57,597 nt of DNA, from NCBI GenBank assembly GCA_035575515.1, contig DATLXU010000087.1, positions 1 through 57,597 of the forward strand, in the 5' to 3' direction. The DNA is from DATLXU01 sp035575515. GTDB taxonomy: Bacteria > Acidobacteriota > Blastocatellia > UBA7656. The notes beneath the pieces were generated by a model. The model did not search any database and was not told where the DNA came from. It saw only the letters and a list, made by a program, of their open reading frames with translations. Made by a program: the position numbers and the translations under genes. Positions 8,894-16,328 of the stretch are shown piece after piece (positions within the stretch are counted from its first letter, which is position 1; every line of letters starts with the position of its first letter).

Positions 8894-9008
8894 ACCTGTT
8901 GCGCAATAAGCGATTCAGGCATTTCTCCCCAATATGATGTGGTTTTCGAAAAGTTAAAATCGCAATATGTTGGGCATGTACCTCAAATCTCCTTATTGCG
9001 CAACAGGT
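8894..9008. repeat. 115-bp near-palindromic element with 17-bp perfect terminal inverted repeats
   Basis: ACCTGTTGCGCAATAAG (8894-8910) is repeated exactly as its reverse complement at 8992-9008. Partial pairing continues inward (GATTCAGG against the complement of CCTCAAATC) to a central TTTTCGAAAA at 8943-8952, so almost the whole element can fold into one hairpin. It fills the divergent gap (8731-9077) between mgtE and the ribbon-helix-helix gene and has no coding capacity. No target duplication is evident. It could be a MITE-like remnant or a regulatory hairpin. Confidence 0.75.
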
Positions 9009-9077
9009 CTATTGAACAATCAGAAATAGAAATGCGTAATTTAATTACGGAAAATCGTGTAAGGAGGTAAATTGGAA

Positions 9078-9527
9078 ATGTTTGAAGACAAAGGAGAGTA
9101 TGGGGATGTGATAATTGAGGAGAAGAGCGCGGAAAGCGATGATATTGTTGTGACGAAGATGGATGGCGAAGGCGAGCGGCAAAAGTCTGTGCTTGACGAT
9201 GTGGCTTCATCCGTCAGGGAAGTTGCGCAGAAGACGGGCGAGGTCTTAGGCAAAGCGACTGAATCGCTCGGCAAGGCTATTGAGTCGGCGCTTTCGGCGC
9301 GCGATCACGTTGTGATGGTTCGGGTCAATGACGATTCGCTCGCAAAGCTCGATGCGCTTGTGAAGTCGGGCGTCTTCAAGAGCCGTTCAGAAGCGGCGGC
9401 ATTTTTGATTAGCGAAGGGATAAAAGTGCAGGAGCCGCTTTTCAATCGCATAGCGGAAAAGATAGCCGAGCTTGAACGGATTCGCACAGAGCTTAAAAGC
9501 ATCATCAAGCCCGAAGAGGGCGAGTAA
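9078..9527 (+). CDS. Ribbon-helix-helix domain protein, possible DNA-binding regulator
   Basis: A 149-residue protein. The first 75 residues are acidic and helical, with an amphipathic stretch (VREVAQKTGEVLGKATESLG). Residues about 78-118 read as a CopG/Arc-like ribbon-helix-helix: a beta strand (VVMVRVNDDSL), helix 1 (AKLDALVKSGVF), then KSRSEAAAFLISEGI as helix 2. A charged coiled-coil tail follows. Such domains bind DNA as dimers. The ribosome site AAGGAGGT (9061-9068) is one of the strongest in the window and suggests high expression. ATG 9078 is chosen; TTG 9072 is too close to that site. The target is unknown; the palindrome at 8894-9008 just upstream is an obvious candidate. Confidence 0.75.
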   Translation: MFEDKGEYGDVIIEEKSAESDDIVVTKMDGEGERQKSVLDDVASSVREVAQKTGEVLGKATESLGKAIESALSARDHVVMVRVNDDSLAKLDALVKSGVFKSRSEAAAFLISEGIKVQEPLFNRIAEKIAELERIRTELKSIIKPEEGE

Positions 9528-9545
9528 GCTCTCGACATTTTACCC

Positions 9546-9604
9546 GCGCATCTCGCAAATCTTTATGATCTTCATAAGAGTTCAAGAGTTTTAGCGAGAT
9601 GCGC
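9546..9604. promoter_or_regulatory. 11-bp perfect inverted repeat downstream of the ribbon-helix-helix gene
   Basis: GCGCATCTCGC (9546-9556) pairs exactly with GCGAGATGCGC (9594-9604), enclosing a smaller TTATGA/TCATAA hairpin. It could be a terminator for the upstream gene (no clean T-run follows) or an operator for the next one. Confidence 0.45.
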
Positions 9605-9644
9605 AGGTAGTTGCGCGCCCGTCATTGAATCTGCTACGGTAGCA

Positions 9645-9661
9645 TCTCTCTTCGCGAGAGA
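9645..9661 (+). promoter_or_regulatory. Hairpin that would sequester the ribosome site of the following gene
   Basis: TCTCTC (9645-9650), loop TTCGC, then GAGAGA (9656-9661). The GAGAGA arm is also the only Shine-Dalgarno-like sequence for ATG 9666. A 6-bp stem could modulate translation. Seen by eye; stability not computed. Confidence 0.35.
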
Positions 9662-9665
9662 ACCG

Positions 9666-10784
9666 ATGGCAGATTCGCAATCAAGCGCAACCAATCAAAA
9701 GCCGCTCAGGTATCCATGTCCCGGCTGCGGGGCCGACCTGGTTTACGATCCGCAGGATAATGTTTTGTCTTGTCCTTATTGCGGGCGCAAAGAGCCTATT
9801 CCTACGACAGCCGAAGAGGTTCAAGAGCGATCCTACGAAGAATATTTGCAGCCGCGCTCCGATCAACTGGGAACGCTCGCGGCGAATGCGCTCGAAGTTA
9901 CGTGCGCGAGCTGCGGCGCAACGGTGACGTTTACGCCGCCCGAAGTCGCGGGCGAATGTCCTTTCTGCGGCAGCGCAATCGTAGCTCAACCGAAATCCGC
10001 AGATCCTATGGTCGCGCCCGAAGGCGTGCTTCCCTTTCGCATAACGCAAAAACAGGCGACCGATTCGCTGAAGAAATGGCTTTCGTCAAGGTGGTTTGCT
10101 CCCAACGCGCTCAAGAAGCTCGCTTATCAGGAATCAATCGGCGGCGTCTATCTTCCGTTTTGGACCTTTGACGCAAACACGCTGAGCTTTTACACGGGCG
10201 AGCGCGGCGAGTATTACTACGTCACAGAAACCTATACGGACACGGACGCTCAAGGAAACACTGTGACGAAGACGCGGCAAGTGCGAATGACTCGATGGTA
10301 TCCCGCATCTGGAAGCGTCACCCGATGGTTCGACGACGTGCTCGTTGCCGCGACAGTTTCGGTCCCGCGCGCGCGGCTCGTCGCGCTTGAGCCATGGGAT
10401 TTGCACGATTTGAAGCCTTACGAGCCAGCTTACATTGCAGGCTTCAAAGCGCAGCGTTACGCGCTCGCGCTCAGGGAATCCTTTGAGGAAGCAAAAACGA
10501 TAATGGCTCGCGTTATCGAATCGGACGTTCGGGCAGACATCGGCGGCGACGAGCAGCGCATCTACGAGATAAGAACAGCGTATTCGGCCATCACGTTCAA
10601 GCACATATTACTTCCGGTTTACATCGCAGCGTATCGCTTCAACCAGAAGGTCTATCAGGTGATGATCAACGCGCGCACTGGCGAAGTTCAGGGCGACCGG
10701 CCCTATAGCGTCTGGAAGATTGTGTTGTTCATATTGTTCCTGCTCGCCATCATCGGCGTCATCATTTATCTCAAGGGCAGATAA
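9666..10784 (+). CDS. Double zinc-ribbon protein with C-terminal membrane anchor
   Basis: 372 residues. Two classical four-cysteine zinc ribbons come first: CPGCG...CPYCG (Cys18, 21, 36, 39) and CASCG...CPFCG (Cys80, 83, 98, 101). A soluble domain of about 230 residues follows, rich in Trp and Tyr (LPFWTFDANTLSFYTGERGE, ARLVALEPWDLHDLKPY, FKHILLPVYIAAYRF), and the protein ends with one membrane helix (about 350-368). Proteins of this plan are often mislabelled as primosomal or helicase-like because of the zinc ribbons; no helicase motif is present. The real function is unknown. It probably faces the cytoplasm, tail-anchored in the inner membrane. It is followed by mqnE on the same strand, but a promoter-like sequence intervenes. 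Confidence 0.8.
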   Translation: MADSQSSATNQKPLRYPCPGCGADLVYDPQDNVLSCPYCGRKEPIPTTAEEVQERSYEEYLQPRSDQLGTLAANALEVTCASCGATVTFTPPEVAGECPFCGSAIVAQPKSADPMVAPEGVLPFRITQKQATDSLKKWLSSRWFAPNALKKLAYQESIGGVYLPFWTFDANTLSFYTGERGEYYYVTETYTDTDAQGNTVTKTRQVRMTRWYPASGSVTRWFDDVLVAATVSVPRARLVALEPWDLHDLKPYEPAYIAGFKAQRYALALRESFEEAKTIMARVIESDVRADIGGDEQRIYEIRTAYSAITFKHILLPVYIAAYRFNQKVYQVMINARTGEVQGDRPYSVWKIVLFILFLLAIIGVIIYLKGR

Positions 10785-10800
10785 CTGCAACAGCGCGAGT

Positions 10801-10829
10801 TTGGTCAAGCGCGCTAATCTTTGTATAAT
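10801..10829 (+). promoter_or_regulatory. Predicted promoter for mqnE
   Basis: A perfect -10 hexamer TATAAT (10824-10829) is preceded at 17 bp by a weaker -35, TTGGTC (10801-10806). It lies about 40 bp upstream of the chosen mqnE start. Confidence 0.4.
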
Positions 10830-10867
10830 TTCATTGGTTTGATTAGAACTCTGCGATGGAGAGACGG

Positions 10868-12046
10868 ATGAGCATGACTTCCCTGTCGGGCGAGCTTCGT
10901 GATATTGCCGAAAAGGTCGAAGCCCGCGAACGATTGTCTTATGAAGACGGGTTAAGGCTTTTGCAGAGCAACGATCTGCTCGCCATCGGCACGCTTGCCA
11001 ACGCGGTGCGCGAGCGCATCAACGGCAACAAGACCTATTACAATGTGAACCGGCACATGAACTACACGAACGTGTGCATATCCGACTGCGGCTTTTGCAG
11101 TTTCTATCGTCGCGTTCGTCACCCCGAAGCTTACGAATGGTCTGTGGCCGAATGCGTAGAGATTGCGCGAAAAGCTTACGACGAAGGCGCGCGCGAGCTT
11201 CACATCGTCGGCGGCCTGCACCCGCGATTGCAGTTTGATTATTACACATCGCTGTTGAGCGAGTTGAAACGCAACTTCCCCGATATGCATTTGAAGGCGT
11301 TCACGATGGTCGAGCTTGACCACCTGACGCGCATCTGCCGGATGACGGATGAGGAAGTGATTGACGGATTGATCGAAGCTGGGCTTGATAGCTGTCCGGG
11401 CGGCGGGGCCGAGATTTTCCGCGAGCCTACGCGCAGCCGCATCTGCGCGCACAAAACAAGCGGCGAGCGATGGCTTGAGCTTGCAGAAAAGGTTCATAGT
11501 CGCGGCATTCACACAAATGCGACTATGCTCTACGGCCATGTCGAATCTTACGAAGACCGCATTGACCATCTCGTAAAGCTGCGCGAGTTGCAAGACAAGA
11601 CCGGCGGCTTCATGTGTTTCATCCCGCTCGCATTCAATCCGCGAGGCACTGAGCTTTCGCACCTGCCGGGACCGTCAGGCATTGACAGTTTGAAGACGAT
11701 TGCCGTATCGCGTTTGATGCTGGACAACATCGCACACATAAAAGCCTACTGGGTGATGTTGGGCAAGAATCTCGCGCAGGTGGCTCAGCAATTCGGCGCG
11801 GATGATCTGGATGGCACTATCAATCACGGCGGCACGCTGATGGAGTCTTATCTTGTCGAAGGCAACGATAATCAACTGACGAGCAAAGAGATTGAAGATT
11901 TGATTCGCGGCGCGGGCCGAACACCCATTGAGCGAGACACGCTTTATAATCCGATTGAACGCGCGATCTCTGAGACCGCGAAGCAATCGAGATCAACGCT
12001 TCCCGTTATTGAAGCTAACCCGGCGCAGGCGAATAATCTTCAATAA
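10868..12046 (+). CDS. mqnE: Aminofutalosine synthase MqnE (radical SAM)
   Basis: A 392-residue radical SAM enzyme of the futalosine route to menaquinone: MqnE adds the adenosyl radical to 3-[(1-carboxyvinyl)oxy]benzoate to form aminofutalosine. The [4Fe-4S]/SAM motif is VCISDCGFCSFY (Cys70, Cys74, Cys77). NYTNVC, ELHIVGGLHPRL, and SCPGGGAEIF followed by HTNATMLYGHVES are typical of the MqnE/MqnC/CofH group, and the combination fits MqnE best. ATG 10868 has GGAGAG just upstream; an ATG at 10856 lies inside that site. No other mqn gene is in the window. MqnC or a CofH-like enzyme are less likely alternatives. Confidence 0.88.
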   Translation: MSMTSLSGELRDIAEKVEARERLSYEDGLRLLQSNDLLAIGTLANAVRERINGNKTYYNVNRHMNYTNVCISDCGFCSFYRRVRHPEAYEWSVAECVEIARKAYDEGARELHIVGGLHPRLQFDYYTSLLSELKRNFPDMHLKAFTMVELDHLTRICRMTDEEVIDGLIEAGLDSCPGGGAEIFREPTRSRICAHKTSGERWLELAEKVHSRGIHTNATMLYGHVESYEDRIDHLVKLRELQDKTGGFMCFIPLAFNPRGTELSHLPGPSGIDSLKTIAVSRLMLDNIAHIKAYWVMLGKNLAQVAQQFGADDLDGTINHGGTLMESYLVEGNDNQLTSKEIEDLIRGAGRTPIERDTLYNPIERAISETAKQSRSTLPVIEANPAQANNLQ

Positions 12047-12082
12047 CATCAGCCGAGCCACCCTAGAGAAACCGGCGTTCAA

Positions 12083-12883
12083 TTAATCATTCGCTTTCGC
12101 AGGCACAAGCCATCGCGCCAGCGCGCCGACCTTTTCAACCAGTGAAGGATCGCCCGCATATTTTTCAATCTCGCTGACGATTCTACTGCCGACGACTGCG
12201 GCATCGGCGTGCCGCCACACTTCGCTGACGTGCTCAGGCGTTGAGATGCCAAAGCCCACAGCAACGGGCAAATTCGTGAACCGTCGCACGCGCTCGACCA
12301 GACTCGCTGCCGCTTCCGAAAGGCTTTGCCTCACGCCCGTAACGCCCGCGCGTGATACCGCATAAATAAACCCGCTGCTCGCCTCGGCCACTAGCCTGAT
12401 TCGTTCGTCCGTGCTCGTCGGCGCGACCAAGAAAACCGTATCAATGCCTGCGTCTCGCGCGCTCTTCAAATAATCGCCCGCCTCTTCGGGCACGAGATCT
12501 GTTCCGAGCACGCCGTCAACGCCTGCGGCTCGTAGCTCCGAACCAATGCGCTCAACTCCGAGCGCAAGAAGCGGATTCAAATAGCTGAACAACAAGATGG
12601 GCACGTCGCTCTGCCGCCTCAACTCGCGCACAAGCTCAAGGCAATCGCGCACGCTCACGCCGTTTTTCAAGGCTCGCTCCGATGCTCGCTGAATCACCGG
12701 CCCGTCGGCCATCGGATCAGAGAACGGAACGCCAAGCTCAATGATGTCAGCGCCGCATCGCTCCAGCTCAACGAGCAATCGAAGAGTTGTTTTGAGATCA
12801 GGGTCGCCAGCCGTGATGTAGGGGATGAACGCCTTGCGGCCTTCGCGCTTGAGAGCTTCAAACTTTGCTTGAATGCGAGTCAT
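12083..12883 (-). CDS. trpA: Tryptophan synthase alpha chain
   Basis: 266 residues forming the TIM-barrel alpha subunit that splits indole-3-glycerol phosphate into indole and glyceraldehyde 3-phosphate. The catalytic acids are present: Glu49 in DIIELGVPFSDP and Asp60 in PMADGPVIQ. AFIPYITAGDPD, VGTDLVPEEA-type loops and GFGISTPEHV (phosphate site) are all visible. ATG 12883 matches the family N terminus (MTRIQAKFEAL); the open frame upstream is an AT-rich repeat. It is the last gene of the operon and begins 37 bp after the trpB stop, the only trp junction here that is neither overlapping nor tightly spaced; the gap is filled by that repeat. Confidence 0.97.
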   Translation of the reverse strand: MTRIQAKFEALKREGRKAFIPYITAGDPDLKTTLRLLVELERCGADIIELGVPFSDPMADGPVIQRASERALKNGVSVRDCLELVRELRRQSDVPILLFSYLNPLLALGVERIGSELRAAGVDGVLGTDLVPEEAGDYLKSARDAGIDTVFLVAPTSTDERIRLVAEASSGFIYAVSRAGVTGVRQSLSEAAASLVERVRRFTNLPVAVGFGISTPEHVSEVWRHADAAVVGSRIVSEIEKYAGDPSLVEKVGALARWLVPAKAND

Positions 12884-12890
12884 TAGGAAT

Positions 12891-12935
12891 TCAATATCAC
12901 AGATTTGAAATTTTGAAATCTCAGATTCGAGACTT
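12891..12935. repeat. AT-rich intergenic repeat (GATTTGAAAT type) overlapping the trpB stop
   Basis: The stretch is made of ATTTGAAA / TGAAATCTCAGATTCGAGA units, including AGATTT...AAATCT as inverted ends. On the minus strand it starts at the trpB stop (12921-12923) and fills the trpB-trpA gap. A related sequence abuts the glmM stop at about 43.9 kb; both contain AGTCT(C/G)GAATCT in the same orientation relative to the gene. Confidence 0.55.
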
Positions 12936-14138
12936 GAGATGTTCAGCAACCGTGTTCACGTCCTTGTCGCCGCGACCCGAGAGATTCACGATGATGATCT
13001 CGTCACGCTTCATCTTCGGCGCGACCTTTACGACCTCCGCAATCGCGTGCGAGCTTTCCAGCGCAGGGATTATCCCTTCCAGCTTTGCCAGCCACTCAAA
13101 GGCTACGAGCGCTTCGGCATCAGTCGCTGACGTATAAGTGATGCGCCCTGCGTCGTGAAGATACGCGTGCTCAGGACCTACGGCTGAGTAATCCAATCCC
13201 GCAGAGATCGAATGCGTAGTCGAAATCTGACCGCTGTCATCCTGCAAAATGTAGCTTCGCGTCCCCTGAAGCACGCCGGGGCGCCCGCCGCTAAAACGCG
13301 CCGCGTGCTCTCCCAATTTTAAACCTGTGCCGCCCGCTTCAACTCCAATCATCTTCACGCCCGCGTAAGGGATGAATTCATAAAATAATCCAATCGAGTT
13401 GCTGCCGCCGCCGACGCACGCTATCAAAAGATCAGGCAAACGATTCTCGGCTTCAAGAATCTGGCGGCGAGCCTCCCGGCCAATCACCGATTGAAAATCC
13501 CTCACCATCGCCGGGTAGGGATGCGGTCCCATCACCGAGCCAAGCAAGTAATGAGTGTCTTCGACGTTAGTCACCCAATCGCGCAAAGCTTCGTTGATTG
13601 CGTCTTTCAAAGTCCGGCTGCCCGCGTCAACGCTGACCACTTCCGCGCCGAGCAATCGCATTCGGAAGACGTTCAACTCCTGCCGACGCATGTCTTCAGT
13701 GCCCATATAGACAACGCACCGCAAATCCATCAGCGCGCACACGGTCGCCGTGGCGACTCCGTGCTGACCCGCGCCCGTCTCGGCGATGATTCGAGTCTTT
13801 CCCATCCGCCGCGCAAGTAACGCCTGGCCTATGGCGTTGTTGATCTTATGTGCGCCCGTGTGGCAAAGGTCTTCGCGCTTGAGATAAATTCGCGCGCCGC
13901 CAAGATGTTCAGTGAGCCGACGCGCGAACAACAACGGAGTCGGCCGCCCAACATAATTTGAGAGCAGATCATCAAGCTCGCGTTGAAATTCAGGGTCGCG
14001 CCTCGCTTCGTCGTAGGCCGCGATTAGTTCTTCAATCGGGTGCATTAAAGTTTCAGGCACGAAGCGCCCGCCATACGGCCCAAAGTGCCCCTGTTCATCA
14101 GGCATCTGATATGAATTTCCGTTTTCTGCTTTGCTCAT
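12921..14138 (-). CDS. trpB: Tryptophan synthase beta chain
   Basis: 405 residues of the PLP-dependent beta subunit, which condenses indole from TrpA with serine. The PLP lysine is Lys98 in HTGAHKINNA. The phosphate-binding loop CVGGGSNSIG and the C-terminal NLSGRGDKDV are intact. The N terminus GHFGPYGGRFVPETL is the standard TrpB1 form, as expected next to trpA. ATG 14138 follows GGAGAG at good spacing; TTG 14141 is possible but unlikely. It starts 14 bp after the trpF stop. Confidence 0.97.
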   Translation of the reverse strand: MSKAENGNSYQMPDEQGHFGPYGGRFVPETLMHPIEELIAAYDEARRDPEFQRELDDLLSNYVGRPTPLLFARRLTEHLGGARIYLKREDLCHTGAHKINNAIGQALLARRMGKTRIIAETGAGQHGVATATVCALMDLRCVVYMGTEDMRRQELNVFRMRLLGAEVVSVDAGSRTLKDAINEALRDWVTNVEDTHYLLGSVMGPHPYPAMVRDFQSVIGREARRQILEAENRLPDLLIACVGGGSNSIGLFYEFIPYAGVKMIGVEAGGTGLKLGEHAARFSGGRPGVLQGTRSYILQDDSGQISTTHSISAGLDYSAVGPEHAYLHDAGRITYTSATDAEALVAFEWLAKLEGIIPALESSHAIAEVVKVAPKMKRDEIIIVNLSGRGDKDVNTVAEHLKSRI

Positions 14139-14152
14139 CAACGCTCTCCAAC

Positions 14153-14800
14153 TTAATCAATCTCGCTCGCGATAATCGCGTTAGCGCGAGCGACTTCGCG
14201 CATAAATCGCCGCAGCTTATCAAAATCTTTTCGGCCCGGCTCGGATTCAACTCCGCTGCAAACGTCAACAGCCACCGGCTTCACCTGCGTAATCGCATCG
14301 GCAACGTTATCAACGGTCAGCCCGCCCGCGAGAATAATCGGCGCTACTCGAGTCGCTTCTTTCGCGACGTTCCAATCGAAAACGCGACCCGTCCCGCCGT
14401 AGCTTCCCTTCAGACCAGTATCGAGAAGCACCGCGTCCACCGAATATTGTTTTATCAAATCGAGCTTGAAATTCTCTCCGACGCGCAGCGCCTTGATTAT
14501 TTTCAATCCATCAATCGCCGCGCAATACTCAGGCGTCTCATCGCCGTGAAGCTGCGCCGCGTGCAAACCGATGCTCGATGCGATGTCTAAGAGGCGATCA
14601 GCCTGCTCATTGACGAAGACCCCGATTGGAGTGAACACCGGCGGGAGCTTTGCGATTATTCCGCTCGCTCTTTCGGGCGCGACGTATCGCGGGCTTTGCG
14701 GCCAGAAGTTGAAGCCGAGCATATCGGCTCCGCAATCGAGCGCGACTTTCGCTTCTTCCAAGCTCCGCACGCCGCAAATTTTCACCCTGACTCGATTCAT
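14153..14800 (-). CDS. trpF: Phosphoribosylanthranilate isomerase
   Basis: 215 residues. The first strand VKICGVRSLEEAKVAL carries the catalytic Cys. LGFNFWPQSPRYV, QLHGDETPEY and the catalytic-Asp strand AVLLDTGLKGSYGGTGRVFDW are clear, and the phosphate-binding end reads LAGGLTVDNVADAI. It isomerises N-(5-phosphoribosyl)anthranilate to CdRP. Its ATG overlaps the trpC stop (ATGA type, 14797-14800), indicating translational coupling. Confidence 0.96.
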   Translation of the reverse strand: MNRVRVKICGVRSLEEAKVALDCGADMLGFNFWPQSPRYVAPERASGIIAKLPPVFTPIGVFVNEQADRLLDIASSIGLHAAQLHGDETPEYCAAIDGLKIIKALRVGENFKLDLIKQYSVDAVLLDTGLKGSYGGTGRVFDWNVAKEATRVAPIILAGGLTVDNVADAITQVKPVAVDVCSGVESEPGRKDFDKLRRFMREVARANAIIASEID

Positions 14801-15642
14801 AGCGATTCCGCTTCTTCGATTAATCTTGCGAGCGCCGCGCCCGGATCAGCAGCGCGCATAAAATGTTCGCCTACCAAAAAAGCATCGAACCCGGCTTCTT
14901 TCAATAAACGAATATCCGCGCCGACAGTTATCCCGCTCTCGCTCACAAGCGTCGCGCCCGAAGGCGCAAGCGGCGCGAGCCGTATTGAAGTGTTCAGGTC
15001 AACGGCAAACGTAGTCAGATCGCGATTGTTCACGCCGATGATTCGCGCGCCGGCGCGAGCGGCTCTACTCATCTCTTCTTCCGAATGAACCTCGACCAGA
15101 GAGTCAAGCCTTAGCTCTGCGGCAAGCGCTATCAATCGCGCAAGAAGCTCATCGCCGAGCATCGCGACAATCAAAAGTATCGCGTCGGCTCCTGCAACTG
15201 CCGTTTCATAAAGCTGGTAATCGTCGAATAGAAAATCTTTCCTTAGCAGAGGTAAATCAACGCGCTCGCGCACGGCTCGCAAATGCTCAAGCGAGCCGCC
15301 GAAAAAATCTTCTTCCGCCAAAACGGACAACGCAGCCGCGCCGCCGCACGCGTAGCTTTCAACGAGCGAGACGGGATTGAAATCTTCGCGGATGATTCCC
15401 TTTGAAGGCGAGCGATGTTTGATCTCGGCAATGATGTTGATTCGATCAGGTCTGATCAGACTTTCAGCAAATGACCGCTTTGCGCGCAAAGATACAGTCT
15501 CGCGAGCCTGTTCAATCAATTGACTGAGGGGCGCGCGGCGCTTCGCGTCTTCCAACCGTTTCGCTTTCGCCTCGACGATTCGATCAAGCACCCCGCCCGC
15601 AGCGATCAGTCCGCTTGTTGTCAACTCATTCTTAGCCGTCAT
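14797..15642 (-). CDS. trpC: Indole-3-glycerol phosphate synthase
   Basis: 281 residues of the single-domain IGPS TIM barrel, which closes CdRP to indole-3-glycerol phosphate. Visible motifs are FAESLIRPDRINIIAEIKHR with SPSKG (catalytic Lys), VLAEEDFFGGS, LLRKDFLFDDYQLYE, VEVHSEEEM, IGVNNRDLTTF and LVSESGI. The phosphate-site end FDAFLVGEHFMRAADPG is intact. It lies 22 bp downstream of trpG. No trpD lies between, unlike the common trpGDCFBA order. Confidence 0.96.
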   Translation of the reverse strand: MTAKNELTTSGLIAAGGVLDRIVEAKAKRLEDAKRRAPLSQLIEQARETVSLRAKRSFAESLIRPDRINIIAEIKHRSPSKGIIREDFNPVSLVESYACGGAAALSVLAEEDFFGGSLEHLRAVRERVDLPLLRKDFLFDDYQLYETAVAGADAILLIVAMLGDELLARLIALAAELRLDSLVEVHSEEEMSRAARAGARIIGVNNRDLTTFAVDLNTSIRLAPLAPSGATLVSESGITVGADIRLLKEAGFDAFLVGEHFMRAADPGAALARLIEEAESL

Positions 15643-15664
15643 CTTTGAACGCGTCTGATTCGTT

Positions 15665-16228
15665 TTAGAGCTTCAAGAAATTCACAAGCAGCGTCTTGCC
15701 ATAATCGGTCATCACCGATTCGGGATGAAACTGCACACCCTCGACCGGAAACTCGCGGTGGCGAAGCCCCATTATCACGCCGTCCGGCGTCGTCGCAGAA
15801 ATCTCAAGCGCATCGGGCAACCCTTCTTTATCAACCACCAGCGAATGATACCGTGTCGCCTTGAAGCGATAAGGCAGGCCGCGAAAGATTGTGCGCGAGT
15901 CGTGACATATTTCACTCGTCTTGCCGTGCATCAGGTAAGGCGCGCGGACGACCCGCCCGCCGAACGCTTCGCCGATTGCCTGATGGCCGAGACAGACGCC
16001 GAGAATCGGAATCTTTCCCGCGAACGCACGTATCGTGTCAATGGTTATGCCTGCGCTTGCGGGCACGCCCGGTCCGGGCGAGATCAACAATCGTTCGGGG
16101 TCAAGCTTTCGCATCTCGTCAATCGTCACTGTGTCGTTGCGAAAGACTTTGACCTCTGCCCCAAGCTCGCCGAGATACTGCACGAGGTTGTATGTGAAAG
16201 AATCGTAGTTGTCTATTACGAGAATCAT
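15665..16228 (-). CDS. trpG: Anthranilate/aminodeoxychorismate synthase glutamine amidotransferase
   Basis: 187 residues of a class I glutamine amidotransferase that supplies ammonia to the chorismate-using partner. The N terminus MILVIDNYDSFTYNLVQYLG is diagnostic of TrpG/PabA. The nucleophile is Cys79 in GVCLGHQAIGEAFGG, and the His-Glu pair is in VQFHPESVMT. Its position at the head of the trp genes suggests TrpG, but many bacteria use one protein for both folate (PabA) and tryptophan synthesis. The synthase partner trpE/pabB is not in the window. It is divergent from the molybdoenzyme gene across about 100 bp. Confidence 0.93.
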   Translation of the reverse strand: MILVIDNYDSFTYNLVQYLGELGAEVKVFRNDTVTIDEMRKLDPERLLISPGPGVPASAGITIDTIRAFAGKIPILGVCLGHQAIGEAFGGRVVRAPYLMHGKTSEICHDSRTIFRGLPYRFKATRYHSLVVDKEGLPDALEISATTPDGVIMGLRHREFPVEGVQFHPESVMTDYGKTLLVNFLKL

Positions 16229-16328
16229 CGCTCGTATTTTAGCAGGATGAGTTTCATTTCAAAATGAGGCCCGTGCCAGTTTGCTTATCGGGGCGGCCTT
16301 GTGGCATGACTTATTCGCGAGGCGAAGA

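Noticed and set aside
9666..10784. Primosomal protein N' / helicase
   Set aside because: Zinc ribbons only; no Walker A or helicase motif is present.
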